A stretch of DNA of 9,066 nucleotides from Clostridia bacterium. Its GTDB lineage: Bacteria > Bacillota_A > Clostridia > Oscillospirales > CAG-272. How positions within the stretch are numbered: the first letter of the stretch is position 1; each line of letters starts with the position of its first letter. The DNA lies in the NCBI GenBank assembly GCA_017457545.1, contig JAFTHF010000099.1, positions 1 to 9,066 of the forward strand. Direction: 5' to 3'. Shown one piece after another: positions 1 to 5,690 of the stretch. The notes under the pieces are model-generated. The model did not search any database. It was not told the origin of the DNA and saw only the letters and a program-made list of their open reading frames with translations. The position numbers and the translations under genes are program-made.

Positions 1-1
1 C

Positions 2-100
2 CTTGCCATAAAGGACAGCTTTGTAGCTAAAATAACAGAGGAAAATATTTATAAGACAGCAGGCATTGACAGAGATGCTATAAGAAGCAGATTTATCTAA
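2..100 (+). CDS. 3' end of an unidentified gene (partial)
   Basis: An open frame enters from the left edge and ends at the TAA at 98-100, giving 32 C-terminal residues (begins LAIKDSFVAK, ends RDAIRSRFI). The stop lies 13 nt before the heparinase-family start, so the two are probably cotranscribed. The pattern 'IKDSF...YKTAGIDRDAI' loosely recalls the C-terminal tail of transketolase-like proteins (D-x-F, then a Gly-Leu/Ile-Asp segment, then an amphipathic helix). The fragment is too short to assign. A sugar-metabolism gene would fit the neighbour, but that is inference only. Confidence 0.55.
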   Translation, partial: LAIKDSFVAKITEENIYKTAGIDRDAIRSRFI

Positions 101-113
101 AGGGGGGAATACA

Positions 114-2138
114 ATGCTTACTATTACAGCCGAAAAATTCTATAAAGAGCTTTTAAAGACTGATATAGAGGGTCTTAAGGATATTGACAAGACCTATGAA
201 AAAGAGGGACATTTGGTAGCCCGTAAAAGATTTGCAGACTATGTAAGAGAAAATCTTGACTATAAGAGCTACTTTACAATGCCATATCCACCGGAGGAAA
301 ACAAGTGGCATGCTGAGGGTGAGGACCCTTACGTAACAGGTGAAAAAATCGTAAACAATATTTTCACATCCTGTGAGTATGAGTATGAATTCCCCGGTGA
401 TGTTATCTGGGACTATAATCCCAGCTATGAGGGAAACGTGGAGTGGACATATCAGTTTAACCGTCACCACGAGCTTCGTCATATTGCCAAGCTTTATAAT
501 GAAAACGGAGATGAAAGATATCCCCGTGCCTTTAACAAGCTTATAAATTCCTTTATCGACCAGACAAAGTGGCCTGTGCGTGGCACACCCGAATTTGCAC
601 AGGGTGGTGGAAGCACTAACACATGGCGTACAATTGAGGTCGGTATAAGAATGACCTCAAACTGGCCCTACGCAATCTTTTCCTTTGCAAAATCTCCCGA
701 GGTAACCGATGAGGTTCTTGAAAAAATTTTTATGTCAATCTGGGAGCAGGCGCAAAGACTTATCGACAATCATACAGGTGTAAACTGGCTTATTATGGAA
801 ATGACAGGACTTTTACACTCAGGCGTGCTTTATCCCTTCCTTAAGGACAGCGACGCTTGGGCAAAGTATGCTCTTGATACACTTTCCGACCAGATAAATA
901 AGCAGGTATTTCCCGACGGCTTCCAGTATGAGCTTACTACAAACTATCACTACGCCTGTCTTGAAAACTATTACAAGGCTATGCGTCTTTGCAACGCAAT
1001 GGGCTATAAGTTCCCATCATCAATCAAAAATGTTCTTAAGAAAATGAACAACATTTTCCCTTACCTTGTTAAGCCTACATTACATCTTCCCGATATTAAT
1101 GACGGTACAAACAAGAAGATAAATCAGCAGATGAGAGATGCTCTCTCAATAGACCCTAATAATGAGGTGTTTAAGTATTTTGCTACCGATGGCGCTGAGG
1201 GACACTTGCCCGACTACAAATCCGTAGGACTTTACTATTCGGGCTTTGCCGTAATGCGTAACGGTTGGGACTGGGATAGCGTTTATATGCTCTTTGACGG
1301 CGCCCACTTCGGTAAGGCACATCAGCATGAGGATAAGCTTGCTATTATTCTTACTGCCTACGGTCAGGATATGATTGACGATATCGGTGGATATGCCTAT
1401 GACGGCTCACAGATGCGTGGGTATGCATGCTCCACATACAGTCATTCAACAGGTATTGTTGATGGCGGTGAGCAGAGAAGATACGGTGTCTTCAAGTGGA
1501 ATGACGGAGATATTAAGAAAAAGAGCAACTTCCGTTTCACAATCAAGGACGGATATGAAATCGCAGAAAGCGCATATGAGGACGGCTATGGCAAGGACTT
1601 TACTCCCGTTGTACATACAAGAAGAATTAACTTCTTTAAAAACGGTATAGGCGCAATCAAGGCTCCCTTCTTCCTTCTTCGTGATACCTTTAATGCAAAG
1701 GATGATAAGAGCCATAAGTGTGAGGTAATCTTCAATATGCAGCCAATGCCCTATAAGTTTGAAGATAATAAGGCTATTTCTTATCTTGACTACGGCGCAA
1801 GGTTGCTCATCTCCTCTACAGGAGAGGGCAGAATTGCTATCGGCGAGGAATTTCGTGATCCTGCAGTTTCCGTTTCCGATAAGAAATCTCTTATGGGCTG
1901 GAAGCCGATTAAGACCCCCGATCCACATCTTGATGCAAGTCTTCCTCACGCACATCAGCCCTCACCCACAGCTATTTATAAGGCAGAGGGCAAGCGCACA
2001 GCTATTTACACAGTTCTTTCTCCTTATTCCTATGAGCATCCCGAAAGTGTAGCTCTTGTAAAAGAGGGTAGAAAGCTTTACGCAGTAAGTAACCTTGGCG
2101 CAAAAGAGGAAATAGTTATTTCGGATTACACATTCTAA
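114..2138 (+). CDS. Heparinase II/III superfamily protein, probable cytoplasmic polysaccharide lyase
   Basis: A 674-residue protein with the layout of heparinase II/III and alginate-lyase (PL12/15/17/21-like) enzymes. An N-terminal alpha/alpha toroid covers about residues 1-330, and a C-terminal beta-sandwich domain covers about 370-674. Recognisable motifs are NRHHELRHIA (116-125), NTWRTIEVGIR (169-179), NWLIMEMTGLL (224-234), DGFQYELTTNYHY (268-280) and GKAHQHEDKLA (400-410). In the family, a Tyr in the second helical motif (here Y278, alternatives Y272 or Y280) and a His of the H-x-H-x-D motif (H403/H405) are the likely catalytic acid/base. N224 would neutralise the uronate carboxylate. 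These enzymes beta-eliminate uronic-acid glycans. There is no signal peptide or membrane segment, so it probably acts inside the cell on imported oligosaccharides. The start is supported by a purine-rich Shine-Dalgarno (99-107) 6 nt before the ATG. Substrate cannot be read from the sequence. The superfamily call is firm; lyase activity is inferred. Confidence 0.85.
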   Translation: MLTITAEKFYKELLKTDIEGLKDIDKTYEKEGHLVARKRFADYVRENLDYKSYFTMPYPPEENKWHAEGEDPYVTGEKIVNNIFTSCEYEYEFPGDVIWDYNPSYEGNVEWTYQFNRHHELRHIAKLYNENGDERYPRAFNKLINSFIDQTKWPVRGTPEFAQGGGSTNTWRTIEVGIRMTSNWPYAIFSFAKSPEVTDEVLEKIFMSIWEQAQRLIDNHTGVNWLIMEMTGLLHSGVLYPFLKDSDAWAKYALDTLSDQINKQVFPDGFQYELTTNYHYACLENYYKAMRLCNAMGYKFPSSIKNVLKKMNNIFPYLVKPTLHLPDINDGTNKKINQQMRDALSIDPNNEVFKYFATDGAEGHLPDYKSVGLYYSGFAVMRNGWDWDSVYMLFDGAHFGKAHQHEDKLAIILTAYGQDMIDDIGGYAYDGSQMRGYACSTYSHSTGIVDGGEQRRYGVFKWNDGDIKKKSNFRFTIKDGYEIAESAYEDGYGKDFTPVVHTRRINFFKNGIGAIKAPFFLLRDTFNAKDDKSHKCEVIFNMQPMPYKFEDNKAISYLDYGARLLISSTGEGRIAIGEEFRDPAVSVSDKKSLMGWKPIKTPDPHLDASLPHAHQPSPTAIYKAEGKRTAIYTVLSPYSYEHPESVALVKEGRKLYAVSNLGAKEEIVISDYTF

Positions 2139-2140
2139 TT

Positions 2141-2170
2141 AAAAATCCCCGACACGTGTCGGGGATTTTT
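2141..2170. terminator. Bidirectional intrinsic terminator (30-bp perfect palindrome)
   Basis: AAAAATCCCCGAC, loop ACGT, GTCGGGGATTTTT: a 13-bp perfect stem flanked by A-tract and T-tract. Read either way it gives a GC-rich hairpin followed by a U-run. It starts 2 nt after the heparinase-family stop. Its last base is shared with the stop codon of the convergent Toprim gene (2170-2172), so one element terminates both units. Confidence 0.92.
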
Positions 2171-2733
2171 TATATAAGCTTTTCAAATTCTTCCTTGGAA
2201 TAGAGAATATTAATGGCGCTTAGCATAGCGTTTGGCGTCATATCTGTAGGCAAGCCCAGTCTTTTAAGTAGGATAGCTCTCTTTTCCTTGCACTCTGACT
2301 TACCGCATAAGCCATACGCATACAAATCAGCCTTTGTAATAGGTGTTTTTTCTGTATGGTCTGCATCATCACAAAAGGGGGAAAGAAGACCCTTAAGAAT
2401 TTCACTCTCCGTGCCCTCAACTCCAAGCACGCCTGCCTTGGAAAATTCCCTTTTCCTTTTTTCCTTACCCTCAATAGCAGGGGTGTAAAGGTTGATTATT
2501 TTTTCGGGCGGAAGCATTGTTTTTATATGGGAGCGAATAAGATGCCCACCACCGTCAGAATCGGTAAGCAGAATGATTTTATCCCTTTCTGCCAGCTTCT
2601 TAATAAGAGAAAGCTTTTCCTCCTTATTAAAAATGCCAAAGCCCTCTGTTGTAATAACCGTAGCATCAAAAAGCGAGGTGATTTTTATTTTATCGTACTT
2701 GCCCTCAACAATAATAGGATACTTTATCTTCAT
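2170..2733 (-). CDS. Toprim/DUF4093 protein related to RNase M5
   Basis: A 187-residue protein with an N-terminal Toprim fold. The signature acidic residues are E10 in IIVEGKYDK (7-15) and D58/D60 in ILLTDSDGGG (54-63), the metal-binding set of Toprim nucleases. The middle segment (GKEKRKREFSKAGVLGVEGTE) and the C-terminal helical part match the RNase M5 arrangement with a DUF4093-type tail. The length is close to RNase M5 (about 185 aa). RNase M5 (rnmV) matures the 5S rRNA 5' end, and its gene often sits beside rsmA/ksgA. Here it instead ends a holA operon, so it may be the Clostridial RNase M5-like paralogue, and I give no symbol. It is coupled to holA by an ATGA overlap, and AGAGGT lies 6 nt upstream of the ATG. 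Toprim membership is firm; 5S maturation is an inference. Confidence 0.8.
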   Translation of the reverse strand: MKIKYPIIVEGKYDKIKITSLFDATVITTEGFGIFNKEEKLSLIKKLAERDKIILLTDSDGGGHLIRSHIKTMLPPEKIINLYTPAIEGKEKRKREFSKAGVLGVEGTESEILKGLLSPFCDDADHTEKTPITKADLYAYGLCGKSECKEKRAILLKRLGLPTDMTPNAMLSAINILYSKEEFEKLI

Positions 2734-3773
2734 AGATTACCTCTTAATGCAATAAGCATAGCGATAAGTCTTTCCACAGCGATATAGCCTGTTACGTTTG
2801 ATGCACTCTTTGAGGAAATATCAGCCTCACGGCACAGCTCAAGGGAGCGTTCAATTCTCTGTGGAGACATTTTTGATATACGGTTAAGGTATTTTCCCAC
2901 CTTGAATTCGTGTATTTTAAGGGATGCTGCAATTCTGTCCTTGCTCATTCCCATTTTACTCTGTCGCATTACAGCATACATTTCCGTGTACATACGGATA
3001 ACGGAATAGAGTATAAGATTTGGTGGCTCATGGTTAAGCCTTTGTCTTTTTAGAGTTTCAAAAACTGCGCTTTTTGGCCCGTCAAGAAGCATATTTGTCA
3101 GCTGAAAATCGTCATATTCCACAGTCTTACAGCAAACAGCATCAATGCTTTCACGGCTTACCGACCCAAGAGAGTTACGCAGGGCATAGGCGCAAAGCTT
3201 TCCGATTTCGTTTGATAAGCTCCACATATTGTGTCCGCATATCTCCACAAGATAATCGCACAGCTCAGGGTCAATTTCTATCTTGCCCTGTGTAAAATGT
3301 CTTTGTATCCAGGTGCGAAGCCTTGATGCGCTGGGGAAATTCAGCTCTACGGGCTTTAAGTGCTTTGTAAGGATTTTGTACATCTCACTTGGACGTGAGG
3401 GAAGCCTACCGCTATCAAAGCAAGACACGTCTGCACGGATAATAAGGATAGTGTGGTCGTATTCCTCTATATGGGATAGCACATCGTCAAGCTCATTCCA
3501 GTCATCCTTTTTAAAAGCCTTAAAGTCAACGCCACGCACCTCAACCAGCTTTTTGTCTGCCATCATAGGCATAGTTGCCATGGCATCAAGCAGGGCAGAG
3601 GGAGAGTAGTCCTCGCCGTAAATTATAATGTGGTTAAACTCATCAAAGGAGCCGTCAAGTGTCAGCTTTTTTACTTCCTTTGAGTAGGAATATTTTAAAT
3701 AATCCTCATTGCCAAAGAACAAATAGCCACCCTTAAGCTTTTTTAGTTCCTGTCTGAATTCACTTTCTGTCAT
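2730..3773 (-). CDS. holA: DNA polymerase III subunit delta
   Basis: A 347-residue protein of usual length for HolA, the delta subunit of the clamp loader, which opens the beta sliding clamp. The N-terminal part has the family pattern YLFFGNEDYLKYSYSKEV (about residues 17-34), corresponding to the degenerate nucleotide-binding segment of delta. The mid-protein DDVLSHIEEYDHTILII strand region and the C-terminal collar-like helical domain (about 210-340, with the segments FQLTNMLLDG and PQRIERSLELCREADIS) also fit. It overlaps the DUF1934 gene upstream and the Toprim gene downstream by ATGA, so it is the third gene of a coupled operon. The call rests on pattern recognition along the whole length rather than one diagnostic motif. 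Confidence 0.87.
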   Translation of the reverse strand: MTESEFRQELKKLKGGYLFFGNEDYLKYSYSKEVKKLTLDGSFDEFNHIIIYGEDYSPSALLDAMATMPMMADKKLVEVRGVDFKAFKKDDWNELDDVLSHIEEYDHTILIIRADVSCFDSGRLPSRPSEMYKILTKHLKPVELNFPSASRLRTWIQRHFTQGKIEIDPELCDYLVEICGHNMWSLSNEIGKLCAYALRNSLGSVSRESIDAVCCKTVEYDDFQLTNMLLDGPKSAVFETLKRQRLNHEPPNLILYSVIRMYTEMYAVMRQSKMGMSKDRIAASLKIHEFKVGKYLNRISKMSPQRIERSLELCREADISSKSASNVTGYIAVERLIAMLIALRGNL

Positions 3774-4246
3774 TTCGTAATTTCCATCTTCATTACAGTT
3801 TTCTGTGCGCAGGAGCCACCGATTTCAATAAGATATGTTATTTCAATATAGTTAAGGTCGAAGAATCGGTTGTCAACACGCTTTGTGTATATTACCATTT
3901 CAATAGGCATAATTTCCGTATTGTAGACACAGGTATGGCGAAATCCTTCTTTAAAGCACATAATTACGCTGATTGCGCCTGTACGTGCCATATTTACGTC
4001 CTTGGGCGCACTCTTGTCAAAGGAAAGCTCAGCAACAGAGCCACCAAGACCGGAGGAATCTCCCTCCTCATATCTTATAATAACTCTGCCGTTTTCCTCA
4101 ATAATTTCGCCGTCTGCGTATATTTCTATGTAATCTCTCTCAGCAGGAGCATTTTTCATATCGTGGGTACTGTTGTAAAGCTCCTCACCAAGATGGGGTG
4201 GAATATATTCCTCCTGAGTAGTAGTTAATTTAAGCTTGCACTTCAT
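3770..4246 (-). CDS. DUF1934 (YwiB-like) beta-barrel protein
   Basis: A 158-residue protein, predicted almost all beta strand, with DUF1934 family features. These are an early charged segment ending in an acidic ...DGEIIEENGRVIIRYEEGDSSG strand pair (about residues 45-66), a LSFDKSAP turn, a central VNMARTGAISVIMCF strand, and a late TKRVDNRFFDLNYIEITYLIE hairpin. The family fold resembles a calycin/lipocalin barrel, and its cellular role is not established. There is no signal peptide, so it is probably cytosolic. It overlaps cysE and holA by ATGA on each side. The family call is good; no function is proposed. Confidence 0.75.
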   Translation of the reverse strand: MKCKLKLTTTQEEYIPPHLGEELYNSTHDMKNAPAERDYIEIYADGEIIEENGRVIIRYEEGDSSGLGGSVAELSFDKSAPKDVNMARTGAISVIMCFKEGFRHTCVYNTEIMPIEMVIYTKRVDNRFFDLNYIEITYLIEIGGSCAQKTVMKMEITK

Positions 4247-5100
4247 TTTATAATCAACTCCGGTTTCTTTGTACTAACACGTGATTTTTCTCCCACGCTT
4301 TCGGTAATAAATGTGTTACCTCCGATAATCGCACCCTCACCGATAACCGTGTCACCGCCAAGGATAGATGCGCCCGAATAGATAGTAACATTGTCGCATA
4401 CGGTAGGATGTCTTTTAACGCCTGATAAGGACTGTCCCTTTCTTGGGGAAAGAGCGCCAAGGGTAACACCCTGATAGATTTTTACGTTTTTGCCGATTAC
4501 AGATGTCTCACCGATAACAACACCTGTACCGTGGTCAATAAAGAAATACTCACCGATGGTAGCGCCTGGGTTAATATCAATACCTGTCTTATCGTGGGCA
4601 TACTCTGTCATCATACGGGGAACAAAGGGAACACCGGATTTGTACAGTAAATTTGCTACACGGTATACAAAAATTGCGTAAAAACCGGGATAAGAGAAGA
4701 TAATTTCCTCCTTACTGCTTGCCGCGGGGTCACCCTCAAAGGTAGCCTGAGCATCGGTTAAAAGAATTCTGTGTATTTCGGGAAGGGCTGCAATAAAATC
4801 ATTTGCAATAGCATCAGCCCTGTCGGACACGTCGCACTTTTCACGGAAGGAAAGGGCTAAGGCAATCTGCTTTCTTATCTTAAAAAAGATAGAGCTTAAA
4901 AGCTGCTGTGCAAAGGATACAGCATCTCCTGTTGCCTCCTTTGATGCGAAGTAAGCGGGGAACATCAGCCTTTTAACATCGTTTAAAACGTCCATAACCT
5001 CCTCACGCACGGGCAATCCCAGCTGAGAGTTGAACATTGTAACCTCGGATTCCTTATATGATATAGCCATTTTTTTGGCTGCATTTTCAATATTAGTCAT
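4243..5100 (-). CDS. cysE: Serine O-acetyltransferase (EpsC/CysE type)
   Basis: A 285-residue enzyme that transfers acetyl from acetyl-CoA to L-serine, the first step of cysteine synthesis. It has an N-terminal helical domain (about 1-165) and a left-handed beta-helix of hexapeptide repeats (about 172-275), with repeats such as IGEYFF, IGETSV, IGKNVK and IGGNTF. Catalytic residues are visible: the D-H pair in FFIDHGTG (D189, H190) and the second His in VKRHPTV (H231), equivalent to E. coli CysE H158 and H193. The long N-terminal domain and the ALSPRKG loop are typical of EpsC-like enzymes. I chose the ATG at 5098-5100 because AGGTG lies 5 nt upstream. The in-frame ATG at 5163 overlaps the promoter's -35 box, so it would lie upstream of the transcript. 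It is first gene of the operon. No cysteine synthase gene is visible nearby. Confidence 0.93.
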   Translation of the reverse strand: MTNIENAAKKMAISYKESEVTMFNSQLGLPVREEVMDVLNDVKRLMFPAYFASKEATGDAVSFAQQLLSSIFFKIRKQIALALSFREKCDVSDRADAIANDFIAALPEIHRILLTDAQATFEGDPAASSKEEIIFSYPGFYAIFVYRVANLLYKSGVPFVPRMMTEYAHDKTGIDINPGATIGEYFFIDHGTGVVIGETSVIGKNVKIYQGVTLGALSPRKGQSLSGVKRHPTVCDNVTIYSGASILGGDTVIGEGAIIGGNTFITESVGEKSRVSTKKPELIIK

Positions 5101-5134
5101 AATTACACCTGCCTTTACAAGCTTATATAATAAA

Positions 5135-5163
5135 ATAATATCACATAAAACTACAAATATCAA
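5135..5163 (-). promoter_or_regulatory. Promoter of the cysE-DUF1934-holA-Toprim operon
   Basis: Read on the minus strand: TTGATA (5163-5158), 17-nt spacer, TATTAT (5140-5135). Each box matches the sigma-70/SigA consensus at 5 of 6 positions with ideal spacing. Transcription would begin near 5128, leaving a short leader of roughly 28 nt before the cysE ATG. That leaves no room for a T-box or riboswitch in the leader. Confidence 0.72.
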
Positions 5164-5167
5164 GGAT

Positions 5168-5197
5168 ATTATATGCTAAATTCATAAAAAATGAAAA
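5168..5197 (-). promoter_or_regulatory. Possible second upstream promoter for cysE
   Basis: Minus strand: TTTTCA (5197-5192), 18-nt spacer, then a perfect TATAAT (5173-5168). The -35 box is weak (4 of 6). It could be a tandem promoter for the same operon, or chance in AT-rich DNA. Confidence 0.3.
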
Positions 5198-5236
5198 ACC
5201 CTTCTGAGCCTTTGGAAATAATTTTCGGCAAAGCTA

Positions 5237-5265
5237 TTGACATAGACAATAAATAGTGTTAGAAT
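5237..5265 (+). promoter_or_regulatory. Strong promoter upstream of the 24-codon ORF
   Basis: TTGACA (5237-5242, perfect -35), 17-nt spacer, TAGAAT (5260-5265, 5 of 6). Predicted start near 5272, giving a leader of about 27 nt that carries the Shine-Dalgarno of the small ORF. It is divergent from the cysE promoter, with about 75 bp between the two -35 boxes. Confidence 0.8.
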
Positions 5266-5298
5266 TAAGTGGAAATTTAAGAAAAGGAGGAAGTTAAA

Positions 5299-5373
5299 AT
5301 GTATAAAAACAACGTAAAATTGATTAGTAACACATATGCTGATTTGGGTTCGGTTGTATTTTATGCAGCTTGA
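5299..5373 (+). CDS. 24-residue peptide, unrecognised; possible exporter cargo, signal or leader peptide
   Basis: A 24-codon ORF from ATG at 5299 to TGA at 5371-5373. It has a consensus Shine-Dalgarno AAGGAGG (5284-5290) 8 nt upstream, a near-consensus promoter before that, and a strong terminator starting 23 nt after the stop. It is therefore a self-contained expression unit. The peptide starts MYKNNVKL (basic, polar), has a middle NTYADLG, and ends hydrophobic in VVFYAA. It has no Cys, no Trp and no double-glycine leader. It has no run of one amino acid codon of the kind used in classical attenuation peptides. It lies directly upstream of two ABC exporter genes whose ATPase domains resemble NisT-type peptide exporters. 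Export of this peptide, or a role in sensing translation, is inference. I do not recognise the family. Confidence 0.6.
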   Translation: MYKNNVKLISNTYADLGSVVFYAA

Positions 5374-5396
5374 CTTGCCTTTAAGATAGTATACTT

Positions 5397-5431
5397 ATCG
5401 GACAGCTTATGTGCTGTCCGATTTTATTTTT
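5397..5431 (+). terminator. Strong intrinsic terminator after the 24-codon ORF
   Basis: Stem ATCGGACAGC (5397-5406), loop TTATGT, GCTGTCCGAT (5413-5422), then TTTATTTTT. The 10-bp stem is perfect. It closes the small peptide transcript; if leaky, it would set a lower level for the downstream ABC genes. Confidence 0.88.
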
Positions 5432-5438
5432 GATATAG

Positions 5439-5481
5439 AATCGGCAAATAATCCCGCCTGTGGGGATATTGCCGATTTTTT
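5439..5481 (+). terminator. Second terminator-like hairpin in tandem
   Basis: The outer stem AATCGGCAA (5439-5447) pairs with TTGCCGATT (5469-5477). The inner stem ATCCC (5451-5455) pairs with GGGAT (5463-5467) across a 7-nt loop, with a small ATA/A internal loop between the stems. A T-tract spans 5476-5481. It begins only about 17 nt after the first terminator stem ends, so the two form a tandem block. Confidence 0.78.
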
Positions 5482-5487
5482 ATATAC

Positions 5488-5517
5488 TAAGAGATTTTTT
5501 GAGGAATTAATCTCTTA
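5488..5517 (+). other. Hairpin without U-tract
   Basis: TAAGAGATT (5488-5496) pairs with AATCTCTTA (5509-5517) over a 12-nt loop. No T-run follows, so it is not a terminator. It could be an RNA leader stem or a DNA operator-like inverted repeat. Confidence 0.5.
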
Positions 5518-5529
5518 AATCATTCATAC

Positions 5530-5587
5530 GGAGTGGCAGCTTTTACTAACTTGGCAAGTAAAAATCGACACTCCTCGGCACTTTTTT
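5530..5587 (+). other. Two-tier hairpin just upstream of the ABC operon RBS
   Basis: The outer stem GGAGTG (5530-5535) pairs with CACTCC (5569-5574). The inner stem TTTTACT (5541-5547) pairs with AGTAAAA (5557-5563). A symmetrical 5/5 internal loop separates them. A T6 run (5582-5587) follows 7 nt after the stem. The distance is long for a standard terminator, but this could be a conditional attenuator or a structured leader element. I found no convincing promoter between 5480 and 5600, so ABC operon transcripts may come through from 5237. Confidence 0.45.
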
Positions 5588-5595
5588 GGTAAAAT

Positions 5596-5690
5596 AAGGA
5601 GAAATAATGAGTAAGAAGTAAGAAAAGAAGAAAAAGTAAAAGCTTCATCTTCGCCGTGCGGCATCAAATATCCTATTCGCACTAAAGCAG
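5596..5690 (+). other. Apparent original 5' end of the first ABC gene, with two in-frame TAA stops
   Basis: AAGGAG (5596-5601) sits 5 nt before an ATG (5607), a textbook initiation site. That ATG is in the same frame as the ABC gene starting at 5691. Reading on gives M-S-K-K-stop (TAA 5619), E-K-K-K-K-stop (TAA 5637), then KLHLRRAASNILFALKQ running straight into the ABC protein. The residues after the second stop align with the N-terminus of the neighbouring ABC protein (RRAASNILFALK versus GRIIKNNLRIVAK), so this frame was once, or is still, coding. Each TAA is one transversion from the Lys codon AAA in a Lys-rich tail. The options are nonsense mutations, sequence error, a tiny MSKK leader peptide with reinitiation, or stop readthrough. 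Confidence 0.65.

Noticed and set aside
1446..1955. 169-codon minus-strand open frame inside the heparinase-family gene
   Set aside because: The plus-strand frame carries conserved family motifs throughout, and the antisense frame has no recognisable motif or initiation site.
5101..5163. Longer serine acetyltransferase start at 5163 with a hydrophobic N-terminus resembling a signal segment
   Set aside because: The ATG lies inside the -35 box of the best promoter and has no Shine-Dalgarno, while ATG 5100 has AGGTG at 5 nt. The family is cytosolic.
5371..5430. TGA readthrough (Trp or Sec) extending the 24-residue peptide by 19 codons to a TGA at 5428-5430
   Set aside because: The extension is encoded by the terminator hairpin itself. 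The window's other genes use TGA as a normal stop (cysE, DUF1934, holA, first ABC). No SECIS-like element is apparent.
5565..5595. Promoter TCGACA ... TAAAAT for the ABC operon
   Set aside because: The spacer is 19 nt and the start would fall within or after the Shine-Dalgarno at 5596, leaving no leader for it to work.
5607..5690. Reassigned UAA codon (alternative genetic code)
   Set aside because: UAA ends the upstream partial gene, the heparinase-family gene and the Toprim gene at sensible family lengths, so it works as a stop in this genome.
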